64,000 bases of DNA, taken from contig CP136064.1 of NCBI GenBank assembly GCA_032622095.1, positions 276,049,614 through 276,113,613 on the forward strand. Reading direction: 5' to 3'. The position numbers were made by a program, and so were the translations under genes. This DNA comes from Siphonodentalium dalli. Lineage: Eukaryota; Mollusca; Scaphopoda; Gadilida; Siphonodentaliidae. The notes under the pieces were generated by a model, which had not been told where the DNA came from, did no database searches, and saw only the letters and a program-made list of their open reading frames with translations. Below are positions 39,201 through 50,200 of this stretch, one piece after another (position 1 is the first letter of the stretch; each line of letters starts with the position of its first letter).

Positions 39201-41335
39201 CACCCAATCCCACTAATAGACTACGGGGCACTATAGGAATCACGGAACTAAATGGTTTCCCATAGGCGACAGTGTTAACGTTTCGGCCAAATTCGCTGAA
39301 TTGAAGCCTGCAGGCCATACCAGTGATGTTTACCCAGCTAGATTGACACCAGTTGATCACGAAAATGCAAGAAAAATCATAGGTCATGTGTTTACTTTTT
39401 AAAATAAATCCCCAAGTGTACGACAGGGCTATCTCACAGCCAAATTTGATCTGGAAAAACCCAGATCTACAACAGCTAGTTAAATACATTTCCCGCTCAC
39501 AAAAATCCGTTCCCCCATCCATTCACCCGTTTAAATTATTTAGATATTATGTACAAATCAAATAAACGCGATGTCATCCTTTAATAACGTGTCGCATGTA
39601 TCAGGTGAAGGTCATTCTTCAGTTACCTTCACCTTTAGGGTTCCACGGTGTACTCGCTCCCCGACTCTAGGACACATTTAGCTCCCTGATTCCTATAATG
39701 ATAATGATAATGTCTAGCAACAACACCCACATGTGTGTAGATTGCTCTATACAACGTAATACATATACTGGTTATAACAATAGATGTGAAATTAAGCATA
39801 CTATCATATATAACATTTACAAATACAATCGTAATAACAATTGTAGATATACGCATGGAAAACGTTATACATACGCCGCGTAATACCTATAATGGGTATA
39901 TTGATGTGAGTATAGAAACATGCTGTCCTATAATATTTACAAATACATGTAATTCCACACTCAAAGTATATATCAATAACGTTGTTTATGATATCTATTC
40001 TGTCCGCTGATCCTAAATGATTTAACACTGCTCTGCTCGGATTTCGGAGAATTGATGGACCACGTTGCAGATTTTCGTACATATGCGAGGACATTTGTTT
40101 TCTAGAATAGTAATTGATACTCTTGGTCTAATAGTTGGACATTTATGTAATTATTTTCCAAACTGGAGGATAATTGTGATCTCAGGGTCGCGTAAAGAGG
40201 GCAATCCATAATGAAGCGAACTTTGTCCTCTATTTGCCTTCTTGTATTGAAACGATAGGTACATATTCTATCTGGTAAATGTATCGGGGGTTGGTAATGT
40301 CTACCACGCTCTATAATATGGTTATGTTCCAGGTATTATCACCGGAAATTGATATTCTGAAGTTCGATACATTCGACTATGTCAAAGTTCCAAGAAACCT
40401 ACACGGAGGATTCACATGGAACATGCAATTCGTCTGGAAACCTGTCCCAAAATATCTACTCGACAGCCGAAAATCAGAAACCGATACCATTAGGTAACGT
40501 ATTACCATTATGTAACGTATTCAGATACAATTTTGGTCCATTATACAACATGTTCAGGTACAATTAGGTCAACGCAAACAAATATCATTTATATACCACT
40601 CAGTAACATGTTCATGTACACGAAGTAACGTACTAATTTCCGGATACAATGTTCATGTGCAATTAGGTATAGTGGGAACCACCAACATCATGGAAATTTA
40701 GAAGGAAAACATAACCAGGGTGTGTTTGGGTGGATCACACATCTATAGAGATCTGCGACCTGTTGTGCATATACACGTCTCGTTCGGCCTTTTCTTTAAT
40801 AATTAAAGATTAGTTCCCTTGGAACACGTGGACACACTAAGTTCGACAAATGGCCTCGTTCATCCTACGTATTTTTCACTTATGTTCAAATTCTGGGTTC
40901 ATCATAAAATATCTGATCAACAAATGGCCAAACGCCGACGCCGTTTTTTGAAATTATTGTCTCAACATTTTCTGAAAAACAATATGAATCGTTCTTTTCG
41001 TCTGTCTGTCATCTACTCTGTTTTTCCCACCGACCCCTCCAAACTGAATAATAGATTAATTCAATGTATGATTTTATAACTGATTGGGATAATCCATTCA
41101 GTAAAGGAAGGGAACAGTAGTTTGTTGTTCTTGTGACGTCAGCTAATTTATTTCTGCTTTCAGCACTCCGACGATCAGCGGTGGAATATATGCTATAAAC
41201 AGGGAATATTTCTTCTCTCTTGGAGGCTATGATCCAAATTTGGATATATGGGGAGGTGAAAACCTAGAGATGTCATTCAAGGTAAACCATTCATTCGAAT
41301 TACTGTCGTCCTCATTCACGCAAAAAATACTATTG

Positions 41336-41390
<55 letters not shown>

Positions 41391-44058
41391 TATTTGTTCC
41401 ATGATGTCTTCATGGTTGCAAAGTCATTGGTAATTAACTTGTGACGAGAGTAAAACAAAACCACCAGTGATTTTACGATTGCTATCAGGTTTAGGCAACA
41501 CAGCGAGCGTCACTTATGGCGAAGCCTTGGTGTGTTGCCTTATACTGTTCTCTCTTGCTTTTTGTCCCTACAATTCCCTGTTACCCCCCCCTCCAATGGC
41601 AGTTCATAAGACTCTCATATACGACATCGTTTTATCATATTTTAACTGTTTTAGGAAAATAAAACAGCAAATTTTGGAGGTTGCTATATATTCATTAATA
41701 CGGTGAGTATACGACATAAAAGGCCAGTCTTCTCTAGATGTGTATCATCAAAGGAATTACGCTAAAAAACACTTATTAGTCTAAACGCATAAATAACTTT
41801 AAAGTGATATGAAACACTCCGGTAGAGTGATAAACTAGAAATGAAGAATTTTCTTGTTCCCTACCGGAGTGTTTCATATCACTTTAAGTTACATGTTGAA
41901 TACTTCATTTGACCTGATATTGATGTTCCATGTGTGCTTATACCAGGTTTGGATGTGCGGTGGCCAGCTCGAAATCGTCCCATGTTCCAGGGTGGGACAC
42001 CTCTTCCGTAACATAATTCCGTATAACTTCCCAGACGGCGGTCAGGACACCATATGGCGGAACGCTGCTAGGGTTGCGGAGGTGTGGATGGACGAGTACA
42101 AAGGTTTCTTCTACGCGTCCACGGTACGTATCTCATTTAAAACAATTAAAACCAAGGATTCCCGCTACATGAGTAATTCACATGATACATGCAGTACAAC
42201 CATGTGCCTGTCAGCCAAGGTCAGATTTGGAATGATATCTCTATAGTTTTGGGTTGGCCAGGAAGACAGCCCGGCCCGTGGTTCCAGGAAAAGTATATCT
42301 ATAATTATATATATTTTACACACACCAATCATCGGGCGCCTCGCATATATAAGAGAATGCACTGGCCTAACACAATTTACCTTGACCTTGTAAGCCAATG
42401 CCTTCTCTTATATATGCGAGGCTCCATGTGGGAGACTCTTTTATCGTTCTATCTATTTATTGCTGTTTGAATATTACAGAAATGGCCACAAAAGAGTGAT
42501 CTAGTAAAATGGGACCTGGCAAACAGAAGGACGTTGAAGAAAAATCTCAAATGCAGATCGTTCCAGTGGTATCTAGATACAGTGACCCCTGAACTCGATG
42601 TTCCAACAAAGAATACAATATTGTTCGGCGAGGTGAGTTTTAATAGTGGTATCTATAGATACAGTGATCATGAACTCGATGTTTCAACAGAGAATACGAT
42701 ATTATTCGGCGAGGTGAGTTTTAAAGTGACCCAATGCAGTGAATGCACTCATGGTGGGTAAATGTGGACAACAAATAAATACAAGTCTTTGAAAACATCA
42801 CCACTATAAGAACAGAGCTAGATACATATTTAAAAATATTATATTTTTGTGACTTATCAAATTACAAAGGGATTGGGGTACAAGTTACAAAAACTTACAG
42901 AAGACAGCAGGCTGGAATATAATATTTGTGAATAACATGACCGAGTATTTACAATTGTGGTGTATGGCATAGACTGAAACAAAGATAAGAATCTATGATA
43001 AATGTGTGTATGTTGAGGTGTCCTGTTGTATTTTGTCAGCCGTCTCTCTGGATACATATGATATGAGTGTGTATGTTGAGGTGTCCTGTTGTATTTTGTC
43101 AGCCGTCTCTCTGGATACATATGATATGAGTGTGTATGCTGGGGTGTCCTGTTGTATTTTGTCAGCCGTCTCTCTGGATACATATGGCAAGAGTGTGTAT
43201 GGTGGGGTGTCCTGTTGTATCTTGTCAGCCGTCTTTCTGGATACATATATGAGTACAGGACCGGACGCCTGGTATGTGCGTAACTATACCATGTGGATGT
43301 ATATATATTTGGGACAGTTAACATGATTAAATATTTTTTTTGTCGCGGTTATGTAAAATTAAACAATGCGAAATAATTATGTGTTTCTTTTAGAAGTTTC
43401 TTATGAATTCTCCATTGCAATTGGTTCCACTTTGATATTCGGGAAATATAGAACATATAGTATTTTCCACTGTAGGATAAGAAACTCTTGCAGTGATCTC
43501 AGCTTAGACATGTTCGAAAATAATATAGTAGATGTGGATACGAATATGAAAGTGATATGCACTTCTTCCTAAATTCCCCCTATATAATGTACACAAAGGC
43601 TAGAACTATACCGTAACCTGGACGACCTCAACTTTCAAATTAGCCATTACAAGCAATAACTTTGGGGAATTCCAAGTGAAACTTCATCAAGAAATGAAAA
43701 GATGTTCCGCATTGTTCAGGCATATATAGCTGCAACAAAGCGTTTTGAACCGGACAATATTGAATAAATACTTGCCACCAATGACTACATAAAAGCTACG
43801 GACCAAACAAATGCAACAAATGCAAAAATATAGCACATAAATACCCTTCAAAATAAACAAAGGCCACTAATCAGTTTTGATTTCCATGGAGAGAGAGAGA
43901 GAGATATATATAGAGAGAGAGACAGCGAGAGAGAGAGAGAGAGAGAGAGAGTGAGTGAGAGTGAGTGATAGAGAGAGAGAGAGAGAGAGGGAGAGAGAGG
44001 GGGAGAGAGAGAGAGAGCGAGAGAGAGTGAGAGAGAGATAGAGAGAGAGCGAGAGAGT

Positions 44059-44092
<34 letters not shown>

Positions 44093-44210
44093 TTGAGAGA
44101 GAGCGAGAGAGAGAGAGAGAGAGAGAGAGAGTGAGAGTGAGTGAGAGTGAGTGAGAGAGAGAGAGAGAGAGGGAGAGAGAGGGAGAGAGAGAGAGAGAGC
44201 GAGAGAGAGT

Positions 44211-44253
<43 letters not shown>

Positions 44254-47200
44254 GGTCGCATAACGCTCGTATTATACAACCACCAAACCGGACTATCACA
44301 CATTCTTTACACAAGTTATCTTCTTTTTTGTTGACCAAATTTGCAATCTCGTCATGTATATTTTCTCTTCATATGTAGATTGTATCTGGGAGCGGGGGCA
44401 TTGTAAGTTGTTAAAACGTTTACCACAATCCCGTTGTAATGAATTTACAATAAAATATGTTTAAAGTAAAATTAAATAGGTTCCGTACATGTCCAGGCGA
44501 CGATCGCTGCATGAGTTTCGTATAATGTAGAATTAATTTATAACATTAATGTTCCGGTTCCTAATTCAAAGTATTGAGGTGGCATCGTGCCTGGATCGAC
44601 ACCATTCAGGTTTTCCTTGAAATCTTGCAGATTTTCAGCAGAAGTTGTATTACTATAATGGAGAGGCAAGTTAGCACTCAGGAATGTGGTGAACACCTCA
44701 ACAAATATTTTGTCGTAGCGCATTTTACTTGTGATAATTATGTTATTAAACGCTGAACGTAATATTTTAAAAAAAATTGAAAATATACACGGGAGAGAAA
44801 TAATTAGTTAACCATTTGTTCTATTTACAGATTAAAAATCGAAAGACCCTAACTTGCCTCAGGGTAGATAACTCTGACGCTGTTACAGAACGCAGCGCAA
44901 ACCTCTCCCCGTGCATGGGGAAGGACACACATCAGGTAATAATTCATAGCATATAATACTTAATAATTATAATAACTTATATGTGCAGCTTAATCAACTG
45001 AAGTGTTCTATTGTTGCGAGGCGATAGCAGGAGGGGCACTATTTACGCCCTATGTGTGTATACTGGCAGGCTGATCTGGCCGCGTCAATGTAGCTATGTT
45101 GTAACTTTAATTACTAACGTATATTGTGTACCAGTTATACTTTTTGCAGGAGGTATGCATTCGCGGATATATCTTCGCGGATGTCTTATTGTTTCAGTAT
45201 GTAACTTTCTTGACTGCATTAATTGCTTTCGATAATTGGGTGTGAACAATGGCTGTGCCACTTTTGAATATTTTATTGTGGGAATGCTAAGCATAATATA
45301 ATAGCTAACATTGCTGATGAAGTGTGCCTCAGTTGGAATGTAGACTAAAGGTCGTATTGCGAAGTATCGGGTGTGTATTTAATCCGATTAAAATATTTTT
45401 GGTTCACATTTAGAGGCTTTCTAGTATGGTGAATGAGAAACATGCAGTTATAAGCCGTAGTTGCTGTAATAATTTGAAGAATTGGTTGTTTTAACGCAAT
45501 TATGAGATGGTGCATTCGTGAAACCAATGTATTTTATATTATAATTTATATATATATGGCTAATAACATGATCTTGATGGGGTTACCATTTTCTTGTTCA
45601 CTCACTCCCAGAATGTTAAGTGGCTTTTCTGTCGTAATGGGAACAGCCGAAGAACAACTATGAATGGGGTCTGTAGGGTAACTCATCAGTAAATATCAGG
45701 TACAAATGTAACCTGACATGTTATTGCTGCAAAGAGTATACCCGCGTGTTCGTGGACTGGTTACTGATGGATGAGTGGGTTTGTTCAGAACCGCATTCAC
45801 ATTGCGGTTTTCACGATGTTTTCTAGAGGCAAACAATCTAAAGTCTGCATTGGAGTATTGGACCGATGTATGAAAATCATGCAGGGACGTTGCTGTGATG
45901 TATACCATTCATGCAGGGACGTTGCTGGAGGTTCTCTGTTGGAGGGTGACCACTATGGAATTTCAAATTGCAACTACAATGAAGCAGACCGAAATTGTTA
46001 TATTTCAGTTCAAACATATATTATTTGACCGAATGTGAGAAAACATTCGACGTTTGGTCTAACACAACTAATTACACACCATAAATGGCAGGGAACATGG
46101 ACACAATAACCATTACGGTGATTTTTGAAAATGTCAAAATTTATGTAGCACATGTATAGTAGTTTCGTACTCTTGTATATGCGTACGGATTTAATTATCG
46201 GACTTTTGTTCAGCGAATGCTTTGTACCCGATCAGACATCAAATTTCCTTCTAGTGGGGACACATTGACAACAAAGGCTCTTTACATCAGCGGAAATTGG
46301 ATCTTTGAGGAAAATTTGTGGTGAAACCATACTTGTATTTTCTACTAAAATCCAGCTATCCGAACAATTCAACCTACTGTTTGTCTAAAATTTCCAAACA
46401 AAATTGGGTCAGGCATGAAATTTCCAACTGTTGAACATTTTGGCCAAATATGGGGGGGGGGGCGGCGGTGTAAGACTGTTCATTTAGAGCAATGTTGTTA
46501 AAAGTTTCACTGAGTTGCCCGATTCCATAGTTTCCACAAAACAACAGGGAGATAGTGGATATAGTATTCTCAAGTTCAACTATAATAGTTTAATATATAA
46601 CTTTAACTATAACTATCAAGCCTTGAAATAGTGTGTCTGTCATTTGCAGAATGAGGTTCCCAGAGGGTGAATTTAGTGATGCTACCCCGCATAGCGGGCT
46701 AGCATCAGCAAATTCACCCTCTGGGAACCTCATTCTGCTGAGGTGTAAGCAGAATGAGGTCCCGGAGGGTGAATTTGGCGATGCTAGCTCGCTATGCGGG
46801 GTAGCATCACTAAATTCACCATCTGTGGACCTCATTCTGCAAATGACAGGCACACTATTTCAAGGCTTGATAACTATAATAGTTGAATTCGGTATGTGTC
46901 CGGCCTGATGATATGAATTTGAGCGAAACTATAACCAACAGAACAAATCGCTGACAATTTAGTTGCATGAAAACGTACAAAACGTAACATAGTCAGTTTA
47001 TCACACCATTTTAGCTGATGGGCTTCTGTTAGTAATTTCGCGACCAGTGATATATAGAGGATCTACAACTCGTCCCCAGTTTATAGCAGAATTTACAAAA
47101 CGAGCACAGTAACTTAGGTCTGGACCGAGCCTTTGGCGAGGTCCAGACCTAATTTACTGGACGAGTTTTGTAAATCCTCTAGAAACTGGGGACGAGTTGT

Positions 47201-50200
47201 AGATTATATTTATTATATGATATTTTATTCAAAAACTCCTGAGGCATACTATATACGTAATACATTAAAATCCGACATTTGCACAACCATGGGCTGTTCT
47301 CAATCAACTGTATTATTATAATATGTGTAATTTTTAACGCGCACCACTTTTGTAATTTGCACAGAAATTATATGCACTGTATTCCACCGAGCTCTATTGT
47401 GTCATATTTGACGATTTGAGTGAATAAATAATTGAATTGAATTGATACATAAATCAACGACGCTAAACTAACATCGGCTAAACTAACATCGGCTTCTATA
47501 TATAAGACATGTGATGACTTTCACGTAGATATCAGTAACTGTTGTTTGCCCTCGTAAAGAAATAGTACCAGATAAATAAAGACTCTTTGGCGTATATAAT
47601 GGCCTATATTTAATGACATAACTTTTCAAACTCATCATTCATTATAGTTATAATATAATTATAATTATTTGAGACGAAGCGTGCGGAAAGTAATCTGACG
47701 ACAAACCGGAAGTCAAAGGTCACCTGGTACTATTTCCTGTTATTAAACGAACGTAATATCACAATATACAGAATGGGTTTATTGAATGGAATAAGGGTAG
47801 GATCATGTAATAAAATTACTTACCTACCAACAAGGATGTAACTGATGTCACACGACAATCTGCACCAGGCAAGTGATTCTTATTGGCGTCCCGAAGTAAA
47901 ACAAAATACCCTTTCTCCTTTTCAAAGTACACAGTTAATTGATTCATGTGGATTTAATGTCGTTTTCATTAAAGGAGTTCTGTATACACTAAATCCGGGA
48001 CCATTTTTGGGACCATCTCCTTTTATACTCAACAGAATATGTGCAACAAATGAATGAATTTGAACCAGGGATTAGTGCAAAAAACACTCCAAGGTCTATG
48101 CACGATGACTCCAGTCATAAATTAATTGTTATTATAGTTACCATGTTGTTTGTATTGTTCATACGGTAAATTGGTGTATTTTTCATTCATTTGTTGCATA
48201 TATTATGTTGAGTATATTATATAAAAGGAGATGGTCCCAAAAATGACCGTTTTAGTGTACAGTACCCCTTTACGGCAGTTTTATAGCTATAGCTGGCCCA
48301 CAATCTTCGACTCTGTACACTAACTAACTGGTTATTATGATTATTTGTATGTAATTTTCAGATGTTTTCATTGACTGAGAATGGTGAATTCAGAACAAAT
48401 AATGGCACATGCCTGGGCGTGTCCCAATACGGAATATCGCTATCAAATGAATGTGATCATCGGTGGAAATTTCAGGTAAGTTACATCGCACATATGTGAC
48501 CAGCCATATCAAATCCAGTCGTAAGTCGGGATTTCTTTTACCCTGTGCCAATGCATTCTCTTATATAAGCGAGTCGACCATAGGTCGCCTCGCATATATA
48601 AGAGAATGCATTGGCCTAACAATTTTTTACAATTTTAATAATATTTTCTTGTATTCTTTAACAATTTTATAATTTCACCCATACAGAGCCCCAGACAAAC
48701 ATGAGCAGACGACACTCTTCTATATGCTTCTATATATGTGTGGGGCTCCCTGCAGGGTAATGGATGTTTTTTATTTTATGTCCTAAAAATTGTAAGAAAC
48801 ATTTATTTAAACAAAATGATAAAACATTGTTAGGCTAATGCATTCTCTTATATATGCGAGGCGACCTATGGTCGACTCGCATATATAAGAGAATGCATTG
48901 GCACAGGGTAAAAAAATCCCGACCTACGACTGGATTTGATATTGCGGGTCACATATACTTCATTTATGCTTCATATATTCTTGATTTCAAATGGCGAAGA
49001 GATATCGAAATACTCGGTTAGAATCTTTACGCATATACCTCCGAATTCATATGTATAACTATGGGATAAAATATTTACTTCGCCTCTATGGAGCGATGGA
49101 CACAAAAGAATCCAAAAATCACACAATTATTACCGGAGACTGAACCAAAACAAACAAAATATATATGTGGGAAGTTTGGTATGATACAACTTGAAGGACA
49201 ACCAACCTACTTCACGGAAAATTCCAGATCACTGTTAGATCTATTTGTATCCAATAAACCTGATTTTGTACAGTCGTGTGAGATTTTAGATCCTTTATTT
49301 GCAGAATTGATTCGATATCACGCCCAATTGTGCTTACTTTGAATACTTTTAAAGCGACACCCAACCCATTCATCAAATGAAGGATATGGAAATACAACGA
49401 GGCAAATTTCAGTGCAATGAATACAGTGGTAACTGACAAAATAGATGGTCGCGATAAAACACATTCCAAATAAAATTGTTCCAGTTAGACCAGATGAACC
49501 GGAATGGATGTCAGGCCACATTCGTCTAGATGCTAGGATTCTGCGATGTTTTTGTTCAGATTAAATTTTTTTCTCACACATGGTCGGCCCGGTATGTCCT
49601 GCTCTCACCCGTGGTTGTGTTAACTTGTCTGTAGTACCATGGTCGGCCCGGTATGTCCTGCTCTCGCCCGTGGTTGTATTAACTTGTCTGTAGTACCATG
49701 GTCGGCCCGGTATTTCCTGCTCTCGTCCGTGGTTGTATTAAGTTGTCTGTAGTACCATGGTCGGCCCGGTATGTCCTGCTCTCGTCCGTGGTTGTGTTAA
49801 CTTGTCTGTAGTACCATGGTCGGCCCGGTATGTCCTGCTCTCGTCCGTGGTTGTGTTAACTTTTCTGTAGTACCATGGTCGGCCCGGTATGTCCTGCTCT
49901 CGCCCGTGGTTGTGTTAACTTGTCTGTAGTACCATGGTCGGCCCGGTATGTCCTGCTCTCACCCGTGGTTGTGTTAACTTGTCTGTAGTACCATGGTCTG
50001 CCCGGTATGTCCTGCTCTCGTCCGTGGTTGTGTTAACTTGTCTGTAGTACCATGGTCGGCCCGGTATGTCCTGCTCTCGCCCGTGGTTGTGTTAACTTGT
50101 CTGTAGAACTATGGTCGGCCCGGTATGTCCTGATCTCACCCGTGGTTCTATTAACTTGTCTGTAGTACCATGGTAGGCCCGGTATGTTCTGCTCTCGCCC

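Noticed and set aside
40819-41079. 86-codon frame with KRRRRFLK between exons 5 and 6
   Set aside because: Lies wholly inside intron 5, with no splice sites or family likeness.
42857-43326. Repetitive 155- and 106-codon frames with 21-residue period
   Set aside because: They follow from a 63-bp stop-free minisatellite, open on both strands; no splice or start support.
43848-44338. 151- and 155-codon frames of Leu/Ser repeats
   Set aside because: Direct translation of the GA microsatellite; no coding evidence.
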